Origin: Saccopteryx bilineata
Taxonomy: Eukaryota; Chordata; Mammalia; Chiroptera; Emballonuridae
Assembly (NCBI RefSeq): GCF_036850765.1
Contig: NC_089495.1
Location: 27,868,875-27,932,874, forward strand
Reading direction: 5' to 3'
DNA length: 64,000 nucleotides
Below, piece after piece: positions 46,709 through 56,569 of this stretch. The position numbers and the translations under genes were made by a program. Below the pieces are notes generated by a model. That model saw nothing but the letters and a program-made list of their open reading frames with translations. It did not search any database and was not told the DNA's origin. Every line of letters starts with the position of its first letter. Within the stretch, counting starts at the first letter, position 1.

Positions 46709-47704
46709 TTACTTGTGGCTCTGTTTTTTTTTGTTCTTTGTATCTGATTGGAGAACCCCCTTTAGTAATTCCTGGAGTGGGGGTTTTCTCATGATAAACT
46801 CCCTCATCTTTTCTGTATCTGTGAATGTTTTTATTTCTCCTTCATATTTGAAGGATAGCTTTGATGGGTATAGTATTCGTGGCTGAAAGTTCCTCTCTTT
46901 CAGGACTTTAAATATTGGGGTCCACTCTCTTCTAGCTTGTAGAGTTTCTGCTGAGAAATCTGATGATAATCTAATGGGCCTTCCTTTATATGTTGTATTC
47001 TTCTTTTCCCTGGCTGCCTTGAGAATTTTTTCTTTGCTGTTGGTTTGTGTCAATTTCATTATGATATGCCTTGGAGTAGGTTTGTTGGGGTTAAGAAAAC
47101 TTGGAGTTCTGTTTGCTTCTTGAACTTGAGGCTTTAGTTCTTTCCACAGGCTTGGGAAGTTCTCATCAATTATTTGTTTAAGTATGTTCTCCATTCCATT
47201 TTCTCTCTCTTCTCCCTCTGATATACCTATTATTCTTATGTTATTCTTTTTGATGGAGTCAGATAATTCTTGTAGGGCTATCTCATTTTTTTTAATTTTT
47301 GAGTCTCTTTCTTCTTCTCTCTGTTGTGCCTCAAGTTGTTTGTCTTCTATTTCACTAATCCTCTCTTCTATCTGACCTGTTCTATTAGCTAAGCTTGTTA
47401 CTTCGTTTTTCAGCTCGTTAATTGAGTTTTTCATCTCTGTTTGATTTGTTTTTATAGTTTCAATTTCCTTGGACATATATTCTTTGTGTTCATGGAGTTG
47501 TTTTCTGAGCTCCCTATATTGCCTTTCTGTGTTTTCTTGTATATCTCGGAGGATTTTTAGGATTTCTATCTTGAATTCTCTGTCATTTAGCTCCAAGGTT
47601 TCCAATATATTAAATTTTTTCTCCATAGATTTTTCCTCATCTAGCTGTGTTACCTCTCTTTCTTTTGTATCCATGATATTCGATTTTCTCTTCCTTAATG
47701 GCAT
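46709..47704 (-). CDS. L1 ORF1 protein (nucleic-acid chaperone), intact
   Basis: 331 residues, close to the 338 of human L1 ORF1p, with no stop or frameshift. In the family this protein forms trimers, coats L1 RNA and acts as a chaperone in the cytoplasmic RNP. Visible regions: basic N-terminus (MPLRKRK), long heptad-rich coiled coil about residues 35-152, RRM about 155-250 starting NNIRIIGISEGEERENG, and a C-terminal domain from about 251 containing the LQARREW motif (255-261) with conserved arginines, ending in a Lys-rich tail. The start is the first ATG, just after the 5' UTR. It would be translated from the same RNA as ORF2, 326 nt upstream. Confidence 0.93.
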   Translation of the reverse strand: MPLRKRKSNIMDTKEREVTQLDEEKSMEKKFNILETLELNDREFKIEILKILRDIQENTERQYRELRKQLHEHKEYMSKEIETIKTNQTEMKNSINELKNEVTSLANRTGQIEERISEIEDKQLEAQQREEERDSKIKKNEIALQELSDSIKKNNIRIIGISEGEERENGMENILKQIIDENFPSLWKELKPQVQEANRTPSFLNPNKPTPRHIIMKLTQTNSKEKILKAAREKKNTTYKGRPIRLSSDFSAETLQARREWTPIFKVLKERNFQPRILYPSKLSFKYEGEIKTFTDTEKMREFIMRKPPLQELLKGVLQSDTKNKKKQSHK

Positions 47705-47759
47705 CTGAGGGTGGTTTTGTTGATAGTATTAATGAGATTTAATAAAGAATAAAAAGTTA

Positions 47760-48720
47760 AAAAAAAATAAAAAAATAACAAATCGAAAAGAGTTGTTTTT
47801 TTTAAAAAAAATTAATAATGAAATAAAGAAAAATAAAATAAAATAAAAATTTTTTAAAAAAGGAAATTATTCCCCCCCTCTTTTTTTCCTCTCCTCTCCT
47901 CTCCCCTCTTTCTTGAGAAAATCTTGTGGTGGACTGTGAGTTATAACAAACAATGCCTGTGATGGAGGGCCTGAATTGGGGAAAAGTAATAAAGGGGCAA
48001 AAAAGAGAGAAAGAAAAAAAAAAAAAAAAAAAAAAGGAAAAGAAAAAAAAAAAAAAAGAAAAAAGAAAAAAAAAAGAGCGTATGGACCCACAAAAAGCAA
48101 ATAAGGAAAAAATTTGGGTCAAGAATAAAATGATTTGCTTTTAGGTGTTGGTTTTCTAAGAGTTATGATGAGAGGAATAAGAGGAAAATGGAAAAATGGG
48201 GGGACAAATTAAAAACTTACTATTGTATTTAGTGGAACAAGAACTAGATAATATGGAGAGCCAGGGATGGGAGCACTGCTAGTGAGTTAAAAAGGTGAAG
48301 TAAAAACCCCCCAAAATGCCACAAACATAGGTTTGAGTCCCAGATAAGATAATTTGTTTGTTATTGAGGTTTGAATGAGAGGAGATGTAAAGGAGAAAGG
48401 AAGAAACTAATATAGAGGGAGAAAAGAAAGAGAGAGAGAGAAAAAAAGAGGGAACCACTAAAAGAAGAAAAAAGAAAGGAGAGAGAGAGAAAGAGTTAAG
48501 GGTTTTGGAGTGCAACCCTCATAGAGAGAAAGGAAGAGAAGAGAAATGATAATGGGAGATGTAACACTTATGGGTAGTGTAGTTCAAGGAGAGGAGAGAG
48601 TAAGACCGGTAGAGAGTTAATCGGCCAAATTGGAGGAGGAAAAAAAAGTCTCAAGAATGAAGATAAGAGAAACAAACGAACAAATATAATAAAATGGGAT
48701 AGGTTATAAAGTCTGCAAAT
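47760..48720. repeat. Long purine/pyrimidine asymmetric zone inside L1 5' UTR
   Basis: On the plus strand nearly all purine, with A-runs at 48012-48075 and GA-rich stretches at 48361-48600. On the L1 RNA it would be U/C-rich, placed just before ORF1. Frames of Phe/Ser or Lys/Glu repeats here are artefacts. Confidence 0.8.
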
Positions 48721-49130
48721 TATTCTTGATTTTGAGAGGTTATCTTCTTGCTTTTTCTTTTCTCTCCCTCTTCCTGGTCGGTGACTCTGTACCCCGGGTT
48801 CTGCCCCTTTGGCACGCTCAGGTAGAGGTTTGCAGTTGATAAGTCTCTATGGCAATGTCATGTATTATGCTTTATTCTCGTTGGGATTTGAGGCTCATTA
48901 GCATTTATAGGCTCCGACAGTGAGAGAGTCCGTGTTCCTGGAGCCTTTCTCCTAGTCTTTCCTTCCTCAATTAGTAGCCTGATAGTCCAGGTATGGGGTT
49001 GCTGCTGCCTCTGCCTGGATAGTAAGAGGCTCAAATTGCTGGCAACTCCCCACTCTATTTCCACTCAGCACAGGGCTCTGGGTAAGGCTCAGTCAGTCAG
49101 AGCTGCTAGCATAATCAGGTGGGCTTTCCG

Positions 49131-49730
49131 CCCACTCAAAGACCACTGGCTCTGCCACTCTGTCCGGTAACACAAGCGGGCGCCCACTTCCGGGGTGCTT
49201 GGAGGAAACTCTCACTCACTGTCTGCAACCAGGATATCCGGCCAGCAGTCTCACGCTCTGAGTGAAACCCCCAACCGCAGGGAAAAGTTGCAGCGTTGGA
49301 ATTGAGTCTCGCTCCGTCCCCGTGTGCGGCTTTTGCAAGGCGCTGGGGCGGCCCGAGATTCCGCTTTGGCCCACACAAAGGCCCCTGACTCTGCCCCTCT
49401 GTGCGATAACACGGGCGCGCACTGCCGAGGCACTCGGAGGAATCGCTCACTCCTTATCTGCGCGCGCACACCAGGATATGAGGCCGGCCGCGGTTCCCTC
49501 TGAGTAAAACCCTCACCAGCACGGAAAATCTCCACCGTTGGAAGTAGTTCTCACTCCCTCCCGTGCGTGGCTTTCCCAGGGCGCTGGGGCTGCCCAGAGA
49601 CTCTGCCCTCAGCCCACAGAAAGGCCTCTGACCCTGCCTCTCCGTGGGGCAACACGGGCACCCACTTCCGCGGCTTAGGAAGAAATCTCTCTTCCGCTAA
49701 CTGCGCACCGACCAGGAGACCGGGTAAAAT
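49131..49730 (-). repeat. Tandem ~240-bp units in the L1 5' UTR
   Basis: Three diverged copies. Equivalent landmarks are ctctgccactctgtccggta at 49150, ctctgcccctctgtgcgata at 49389 and ccctgcctctccgtggggca at 49632, giving spacings of 239 and 243 bp. Each continues through aacac(a/g)(a/c)gggc, a 'caggatat' region and 'aaaa' blocks. The copy nearest the L1 5' end is partial. CpG density is high. Confidence 0.85.
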
Positions 49731-50134
49731 GGCCGCTCCGCTTGTCTTTCTTTGTTTGGGTTTGGCGCGAGTGTTAGCTTGTATTGCCCGGGTTGCCACA
49801 GGATCAGATTTTCCTCGGCTTGGATCTCTGAGCCACAGCCTGGTTCGGCCGTTTTTGCTGCGGCGGCCTGGATCTATTCACCCCCTTTGCCCGCCTCAGT
49901 TTCTATATTCACAGTTACCAGAAAAAGCCGCCCTGTTTAGGTTAGTGAGGAAGGCGGAGCATTTCTTACTCCCTATTTCCTTCGGGGTTTGGTTATATAT
50001 TTAGCCAATTTTTCACTCAATCATACCTTTGGGTGTATTGCGAAGAATCTGGAAGCTCCAAGTATAGGTTTTTCTGTTTCTGGTTGAAGATCTTGTTGAG
50101 TTTTGGGGGAGATTTATCGGTATCGCTTCCTACT

Positions 50135-50154
50135 CCGCCATTACTCTGACGTCA
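50135..50154 (-). promoter_or_regulatory. CRE and YY1-like sites at the L1 5' terminus
   Basis: A perfect palindromic CRE, TGACGTCA, lies at 50147-50154, five bases from the L1 terminus. Next to it the element strand reads TAATGGCGG (50135-50143), matching the YY1 core ATGGCGG. In human L1 a YY1 site near +13 sets accurate transcription start; I infer a similar role. Confidence 0.7.
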
Positions 50155-50158
50155 TCTG

Positions 50159-50176
50159 TATTTTATGCCATTTTTT
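50159..50176. repeat. Target-site duplication, right copy (5' UTR side)
   Basis: tattttatgccatttttt, identical to 42284-42301. It fixes the 5' terminus of the L1 at 50158. Confidence 0.85.
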
Positions 50177-51440
50177 GTAACATTTTGGTATCACAGCTAA
50201 ATTGATATTTTTAAACAATAATCCTTGCAAGGTAAAATGTTTTACTTGAGCATTATCATTATATTTTTATATTCTTGAACTGATTATTACTATCAATTAT
50301 TATATATGTGCTATATAATGAAATTGCATATATAATTATCTTGGGTTTATATGACTAATATTTTTTTATATTTTAAAGTGCTTATAAACTAAGTCACTTG
50401 TGATGACTTAATTAATGATCATATTATATGTTCATATATGCATAGGTGTATATAACATATATTTAAATTATTCAGTATTTAATTTAAAATTTTAATCTGT
50501 AAGAATTAATTATCTAAGCATTGCTAAAATTTTGAATATAAGATTCTAGGGGCATAGAATAACTTATAAGGTATCTAACAAAACAATAATTTATTTCTCT
50601 GAGACTTTAGAGACAGAAAAGGCAAACATTTTTAATCCTGTTTTTGATAGCAGCTAATAGCTTTGAATATTTACATTTGAATAGTTAAAAACTGAAGGGA
50701 ATGTATTATGTATTTTTGTACATATATTTTCACCTAGAAGCAGCACAATAAATCTCTAAAAATAATTTGTTAAAGGTTTTTAATATTTTTCTTTGAATTG
50801 ATTCATCAATCAATATATTTATCAGTATAATGGACTATATAGAAATCACTATGGTAGGTGGAAAGCAAAACAGAAAGAAATGAAAAGTACATTATCTGTC
50901 TTTACAAAGATAATAGATAAAATTTTTTTTTGTTTCTTTTGCACTACCATGTAGAAGGTATGGTGGTAGGTGTGGTGATGCCTTAAAAATGATTAAAACA
51001 CAGACCTCAACTTAAGAGGCATATTGTCTAGTAGGAGGGATAAAACAGCATAAAACCACATTTAGTGATAAAGCATAAAATTTACTATAAAAGGAATCTA
51101 AATAAAATGCTTTGGAATTCAAAGAACAAAAAGCATATGTAAACTCAAGGCTTTTATTGAGCCGGTGGCCTTTTAAATAAAGTTTGACAGACATAAAATA
51201 CCAATTGCTTTCTAGTCACCTTCAATATTTCTAAGACACGAAAGAGAGTTTGACACCCTCTCCATTTCTCTTAATAGTTATAGTTCCAGATGGCTCTGGA
51301 GAGAAGTCACAATAGAATGTGGTGTGTGTGTGTGTGTGTGTGTGTTTGTGTTTCTGTGTATGACATAGAGAGCTATGACTTTATAGGATATTTATAGATG
51401 GCACCTACTTTTGTAATCTCATCCACATTTATGACTTTAA
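50177..51440. other. AT-rich DNA, no gene recognised
   Basis: Very AT-rich (50160-50900) with no repeat or exon seen. A (GT)n tract is annotated separately at 51321-51346. Confidence 0.4.
51321..51346. repeat. (GT)n microsatellite
   Basis: Thirteen GT units followed by a degenerate tgtttgtgtttctgtgtatg. Confidence 0.9.
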
Positions 51441-51449
51441 ATAATCACA

Positions 51450-51640
51450 TACATATCAGTGATCACCTGACTTGCACTTTCAGCCCAGACATCTCCTTTG
51501 AGTTCCTAGTCCCGCAAGGCCGACTGTCTATTTAACACGTTACTGTGGATATTTTAAAGGCACCCTCAAACTCAACATGCCTGCAGTGGATCTCTCGATC
51601 TTTCTCTCAGTGCTGGTGGTAGCAGTCATTAGTGCCATTC
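51450..51640 (+). mobile_element. L2 ORF2 fragment
   Basis: Includes gtggatattttaaaggcacc, ctcaaactcaacatgcctgc and ggatctctcgatctttctctc, resembling L2 sense text where 'catctcaaacttaacatgtcc' is typical. Continues after other insertions at about 52235-52440. Confidence 0.5.
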
Positions 51641-51649
51641 CTAAATCTC

Positions 51650-51935
51650 TTCTTTCTGGTATGTTGTACTTTTTTGTGCCCTTGAAGTTTGGTGTGGTCA
51701 CATAAATTGCTTTGGTTATGGGATATGAGCAGAAGTGATGACATGGATTACTTCCAAGTATAACCCTTTAAGAGATGCTATAAAATCTGTCATATTCCCT
51801 TTTCTTCTGCCAAAGACTTCACCAATATTTCAGATGGTGGAGACATCAACTTAGTTTCCTCAATGAGTATGCCATGGAACAGAGCCCCCATCTTATATGA
51901 AATTGACATGTAGTGTAAATGAGAAATGACCTACA
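51650..51935 (+). mobile_element. MaLR-like LTR remnant (tentative)
   Basis: The order gaagtttggtgtggtcacat, gggatatgagcagaagtgat, cttccaagtataacccttta and gagcccccatcttatatgaa loosely follows MLT1-type LTRs. Old and incomplete; it sits between two L2 pieces. Confidence 0.35.
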
Positions 51936-51949
51936 GGACTTTTTTTATA

Positions 51950-52180
51950 CTTTGTTGAGATATATTTTACATACCACAAAATAAATTCAGCACTTTTTAG
52001 TATGTTCAGAGTTGTGCAACCATTACTACAATATAATTTTAGAACATTTTTAGTACTTCCAAAAGAAAAAATATATATACAATAGCAGTGTTTTTATTTT
52101 TCATTCCCGCTTATCCCAGTCCCTACCTTCAGCTACAGGCAAACACTAATCTACTTTCTGTCTTTGAACTTCAGTTGTTT
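51950..52180 (-). mobile_element. Old L1 3' UTR, antisense
   Basis: ttgttgagatatattttaca, gttgtgcaaccattactaca, acttccaaaagaaaaaatat and aaacactaatctactttctg follow the antisense 3' UTR of ancient L1 subfamilies. No coding sequence. Confidence 0.6.
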
Positions 52181-52234
52181 ACATCAGTAATAATTTAAGG
52201 ATGCTTGCTTGCTTGGGAAGCACAGCTCAGCTGA

Positions 52235-52440
52235 TACACTGGTCCTCTTCTAGTTCTCTCCTTCAATAAATGGTGCCCTCATCACAAAAATCAGAAACTC
52301 AGAACCTATTCCTGACATTCTGCTCTACCTCATTTCCTATGTCCAGCTAATCAACAGTCCCTCTGGGCTTTAATTCCTTGACATTTCTTAAATTTATCTA
52401 TTTCTTTTTATCCATTGCTACTACCGTAGTTCCGAATACT
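52235..52440 (+). mobile_element. L2 ORF2 fragment (continuation)
   Basis: Text such as tggtcctcttctagttctct, acattctgctctacctcatt and ccattgctactaccgtagtt resembles L2 sense sequence downstream of the 51450-51640 piece. Diverged; moderate confidence only. Confidence 0.4.
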
Positions 52441-52769
52441 ACCATCATTTTTTGGCACTTCAGGATTTGAGAATGAGAAATCAGACTTTCTTGGAATTCT
52501 TTGAAAACCCTGAAATTATGAAGCAGTCTGTGTTTTTCATAGCAATATGTGTGTTTTTTGGTGGGGGAGTTGTAATAATTTTTTAAAATATTTACATGTA
52601 TTTTAAAATAAATGACTATAAAAATAAGTATTCATTTTTCGGTGACAGGATTATACAAAAAATTCTGAGATTTTCTATAAAAATATAATAAATGCATGAT
52701 TTATGATTAACATGGCCCAACATACTGTGATAAGATTCTGTATTTTAATAAATATAAAAATGATCTCTG
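52441..52769. other. No recognised feature
   Basis: AT-rich, no gene or repeat recognised. Confidence 0.35.
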
Positions 52770-52918
52770 GAACTGGGGTTGGGTTGCATTTGCAGGGATT
52801 TGGAATGGTGTTGGTGCCAACTTGGACTTGGTGAACATGTTAAGGACACTACTCTTTTATGGATTCTTGCTGTATTGGCCAAGAGTTTGCTTAAAGGCCT
52901 TAATCACTGTAAAAAAAA

Positions 52919-53359
52919 ATAGAAGACTGGATAAAGAAGATGTGGCACATATACACTATGGTATACTACTCAGTCATAAGAAATGATAACATCGGATCAT
53001 TTACAACAAAAATGGTGGGATCTTGATAGCATTATATGGAGTGAAATAAGTAAATCAGAAAAAAACAAGAACTGCATGATTCCATACATTGGTGGGACAT
53101 AAAAAAGAGACCAAGAGACATGGACAAGAGTGTGGTGGTAACAAGGGGCGGGGAGAGAAGGAGGGAGAGAGGGAGGGGGAGAAGGAGGGGCACAAAGAAA
53201 ACTAGATAGAAGGTGACAGAGGACAATCTGATTTTGGGTGATGGGTATGCAACATAATTAAATGACAAGATAACCTGGACATGTTTTCTTTGAATATATG
53301 TACCCTGATTTATTGATGTCACCCCATTAAAATTAATAAAAATTTATTTATAAAAAAAA
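52919..53359 (+). mobile_element. 5'-truncated L1 of the young bat family
   Basis: Starts gactggataaagaagatgtg and ends tttattgatgtcaccccatt with an A-rich tail; closely matches the 3' end of the full-length L1 at 42-50 kb. Contains the last codons of ORF2 and a G-rich 3' UTR tract at 53142-53190. Short flanks gatctctg at 52762-52769 and 53360-53367 may be the target duplication, in which case 52770-52918 is part of the insertion. Confidence 0.85.
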
Positions 53360-53367
53360 GATCTCTG

Positions 53368-54415
53368 CCAGATAAATATATTTGATAACCAAAAACAATA
53401 AAGAAAACATCAATAAAAAATAATTGCCAAATAAAAATTATTAAAAATTAATGTATAAAACCACAAATATTTAATATTCTTAAAATAAAATTTAAAAACA
53501 AATAAAAAATTAATTGTCCTAATAGCCTTGAAATTTACTTCATGACAAATATTGCAGATGTAGAAGTATTTTTTACATCATTCATTGGCAGTCAAATTTT
53601 TGAGTCCAGAAGCATTGTCAAGCTGGGTATTAAGATACATATAACATCATTTTCTTTTTTATTTTTAAATTGGTGAAAGTATTCTGCCTGCTTACCCCAA
53701 TTTTGGCTTTGGCATGAAATCCATATTGCTTTTGCTAATTTAGATTCTAGATCAGATTCTAACTTTGTGTCAAAGTGTCTACACAACATCCTCTTTTCTT
53801 TGCATTTCCTCTGTTCAAGTATTTACATTGAACTTTAGAAAAAGTAAATATTCAAACACTAGAAAACACCAGTAAATAATTTACCACAGAGTATTAAAAT
53901 AACATGACTTCAGATTTCCTAACAAGCTTAATAACACTACACAGACTTGTGTCAAAATTGTCAAATTAAGGACTTTGTATTCAACATTTGCTATTTTTTG
54001 GAACATCAAACATAAGATTTGTATAAAGTATCCTATGAAACTAAATTTAATTGCTTTTATTTGTAAGAACAACTCACCCTTAACAGCTTATGGGGAGACA
54101 GATACACACTTGCAACATGACAGGAACTACTAGCAAGACTAATTTATTAGATTGCGACCACTTCTCACCTATGTGCTTCTGTCGCAGGTCCTAGAAGTGT
54201 TCTACTCTGTGTCCACATCAGCATTTCATGCTCTGGCTTGTCCCTTGATGTCAGTGGATTCCTTCACACCCACGAACTTTATGTGAATGCAGAGTTTTAA
54301 TTCTTACAGGAAGATTATGTTACTTTTTTTCTTGCTTTTATGAACTTTTGATTCATTTTTCTTGGAAAAAATAAATTTCCTGAGATAATGTGGGAAGGAA
54401 CTCTCACATGGAAAT
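53368..54415. other. AT-rich DNA, no gene recognised
   Basis: No exon or clear repeat. Short minus-strand frames at 53592-54072 have no recognisable domain. Confidence 0.4.
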
Positions 54416-54419
54416 CTTA

Positions 54420-54730
54420 ATTCTGACAACAGTCTCTCTGTACCCAGTCTGGCTCTCCTTTCATCCTTTATCATATTTTGAGTTATTTTCTAAAAACACA
54501 AACATGATGAGGTCTTCCCTGTGCTGAGATGTCTTCAATGGTTTTCTCATAGCTCTTAAGGTAAAAACCAAATCCTTAAATGATTTTTAAGGTAACTGCA
54601 AACCTCTCTGGCCCCTTATGCTCTGTTCTTCCCCTCTGCTCCTGTGTCACACTTGAACTACACAGGCCTCCTTCTAATTCCATGCTCTTCCCATCACAGG
54701 CCCTTTGCACTACTGTTTTATGCAGGAGAG
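54420..54730 (+). mobile_element. L2 3' portion
   Basis: tgatgaggtcttccctgtgc, ggttttctcatagctcttaa, ggtaaaaaccaaatccttaa and gcccctctgctcctgtgtca to ggccctttgcactactg follow L2 sense text near the end of ORF2. Degraded. Confidence 0.65.
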
Positions 54731-54799
54731 TCAGAGGAAACGCATTTAGAGATGATGGGGGGTGCAGATAGTGTCGGTACTTGTGGGCTATCGTCATTT

Positions 54800-55000
54800 C
54801 TTTGGTTTTTGTTATGAGTTAGGAAACCATTGGATGACTTTGAGCAGGGTTGTGGCATGACCTGATTTATATTTCAACAGGATAACATTGGTGCCCGTGT
54901 TGAGAATAAGGACAGAAGCAGAGAACTAGGAAGCTATTACAATAATCTCAGAAATGATTTGTGATTAATGGTGCTAAGATTAGTATGGTAGCAAGGTAGC
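54800..55000 (-). mobile_element. L2 fragment, antisense
   Basis: aaaccattggatgactttga, gcagggttgtggcatgacct and aggaagctattacaataatc match antisense L2 text. It overlaps the left arm of the inverted duplication; the L2 part was therefore copied along with its flank. Confidence 0.65.
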
Positions 55001-55069
55001 AAAGAAGCAGTCTTAAGTCACATGCACAGGCTATTTCTTAATTCCTGGTGATGAAGGCTATAGTGCTGA
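54905..55069 (+). repeat. Inverted duplication, left arm
   Basis: 165 bp whose reverse complement lies at 55702-55866, with about six mismatches (about 96% identical). Includes ggaagctattacaataatct and taagtcacatgcacaggcta, both present inverted in the right arm. Arms extend from L2 into non-L2 sequence. Confidence 0.9.
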
Positions 55070-55141
55070 CAAAACTCTGGTACAACTTGAGTACACGAGG
55101 CTGTCACCCAATCCACAATAATTATTCTGAAAGAAAGGCAG

Positions 55142-55276
55142 CTGCTGCCCTGGCCAGTGTGTCATCCCGAAATGCCACAGTCAGGGCACTTACAAGAATC
55201 AACCAGTGGACACATAAATATGTAGAACAACAAGTTAGTGTTTCTCGCTCTCCCCCACCCCCCTTCCTCTCTCTCA

Positions 55277-55315
<39 letters not shown>
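55142..55315 (+). mobile_element. Bat SINE, diverged, with (AAAT)n tail
   Basis: gccctggccagtgtgtcatc, agaatcaaccagtggacaca, a pyrimidine tract and about ten AAAT units at 55277-55315. Short similar flanks (ggcagctg; gacagctg) may be the target duplication. It lies inside the loop of the inverted duplication. Confidence 0.75.
55277..55315. repeat. (AAAT)n microsatellite (SINE tail)
   Basis: About ten ATAA units forming the 3' tail of the SINE at 55142. Confidence 0.9.
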
Positions 55316-55701
55316 GACAGCTGAGCTCTGATACTGTTTGCTCCCTTTTGAGTTCTGTTGATGAAGGTATTACGGCTACCTAGGTGGGGGTTTTATTTAA
55401 TATGAGATATAAATATGTGTTTGTTTAAAAATAATAAGATAATTCACAAGAGACTTGCTAAACGTATATTGTTACTCTGTGTTGATCAGAAAACACTACT
55501 TTCTTAAATTAGCTTATCTCTTTTTGGGAGGGGAAGAAGGAAAGCAATTAGGTCATTGGGTCCTGAGCAAGAAGTCCTCTCCTTGGTGGGGGCTGGGTAA
55601 TATTACACAACAGCAAGGCAGGTTTAAATCTCATTCTAGCACCTTTCTCTTACACTACTTTGTGTGATCATCATAAGTGTTCATGTAATTTTCTACGGCT
55701 T
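55316..55701. other. Spacer of the inverted duplication, otherwise unassigned
   Basis: No gene or known repeat recognised in this part of the spacer between the arms. Confidence 0.4.
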
Positions 55702-55866
55702 TCAGCACTATAGCCTTCATCAGCAGAAATTAAGAAATAGCCTGTGCATGTGACTTAAGACTGCTTCTTTGCTCCCTAGCTACCATACTAATCTTAGCAC
55801 CATTAATCACAAATCATTCCTGAGATTATTGTAATAGCTTCCTAGTTCTCTGCTTCTGTCCTTTTT
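55702..55866 (-). repeat. Inverted duplication, right arm
   Basis: Reverse complement of 54905-55069. Begins tcagcactatagccttcatc and ends cttctgtccttttt. The full structure spans 962 bp with a 632-bp loop. Confidence 0.9.
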
Positions 55867-56099
55867 CAGATATTTCTTGTTCAGACAAACTCTGATAGTC
55901 ATCCTAAAGTGAAAATGAGGTATAGAGACTACCTTCCTTTTGTTTAAAGATAAAACTCCAGATTATTCCAGATGCATAATGATGTCAACACACAGCTGTC
56001 AAAATTAAGACCAAAGACGGTTTAAAGTGTTGGCCCCTCCAGACCCACAACCGTATCTGAATGGACCAATCTCCCTTGGAACTCTGAGAAAGCTAATGT

Positions 56100-56265
56100 G
56101 AAGCTAGGTTCAAATCATGATGCTGTCAGTTATTTTGAATTACCTTAGGCAAGTCACTTCATGTTTTTGAGCCTTTGTCATCATTTGTAACATACAATCA
56201 CATTTCCTTCATAGGTATATCTGAAGACTACAGGAAATACTATATGTGAAATTACCAAGGACGAA
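56100..56265 (+). mobile_element. MIR SINE remnant
   Basis: aattaccttaggcaagtcac, gagcctttgtcatcatttgt and ccttcataggtatatctgaa follow MIR order in sense. Confidence 0.6.
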
Positions 56266-56569
56266 GTTGAGTAGGTGTGGGGTGAGGTCTGTCTGGCACT
56301 GCCATGTCAGAGATAATAAAGGGAGAATCAACTCAAACTCTAGGAGACCTAAAAAAATAAAGAAAGGAGCAGAAAAAGGCACAGGAATATTTGATTCTGT
56401 GATTTCACAGGCATTCACTTCCTGGAGGGGTGCCGGAGCACACAGCCTGCAGATCGTCAGTAAGGGGGGAACCTGGTGGGAGACCGGGGATCAAGTTTCT
56501 GGGGAGCATATGAGGGAGCCATCCCAAAATAAATATTTCTATTTGACCATAACAAATAATAACAACCAC
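56266..56569. other. No recognised feature
   Basis: Purine-rich in places; the 109-codon frame 56246-56575 overlaps MIR sequence and has no domain. Confidence 0.35.

Larger units (their letters stand above)
42301..50158 (-). mobile_element. Full-length LINE-1, nearly intact
   Basis: A complete L1 in antisense orientation. Reading its own strand from 50158: 5' UTR (50158-47705), ORF1 (47704-46709), spacer (46708-46383), ORF2 (46382-42555), 3' UTR and A-tail (42554 to about 42301). It is flanked by a direct repeat, tattttatgccatttttt, at 42284-42301 and 50159-50176; the T-rich left copy merges into the A-tail, so that boundary is uncertain by a few bases. Full length, an 18-bp duplication, intact ORF1 and only one visible ORF2 stop indicate a young insertion. 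The CpG-rich 5' UTR has not decayed much, also a sign of youth. Confidence 0.95.
47705..50158 (-). promoter_or_regulatory. L1 5' UTR with internal promoter region
   Basis: 2.45 kb upstream of ORF1 on the element strand. It has three zones: the extreme 5' end (50158-49740) with CRE- and YY1-like sites; a CpG-rich zone (about 49740-49130) of tandem 240-bp units; and a long pyrimidine-rich zone (about 48720-47760, purine-rich on the plus strand) leading to ORF1. L1 5' UTRs carry internal Pol II promoters, and tandem CpG-rich units act this way in mouse L1. Activity here is inferred. Confidence 0.8.

Noticed and set aside
47802..48144. Poly-Phe and poly-Lys frames
   Set aside because: Produced by the homopurine/homopyrimidine tract in the L1 5' UTR.
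49136..49799. Arg/Ala/Gly-rich minus-strand frames of 68-104 codons
   Set aside because: They sit in CpG-rich tandem L1 5' UTR units; frames open in several phases at once, as expected by chance in GC-rich DNA.
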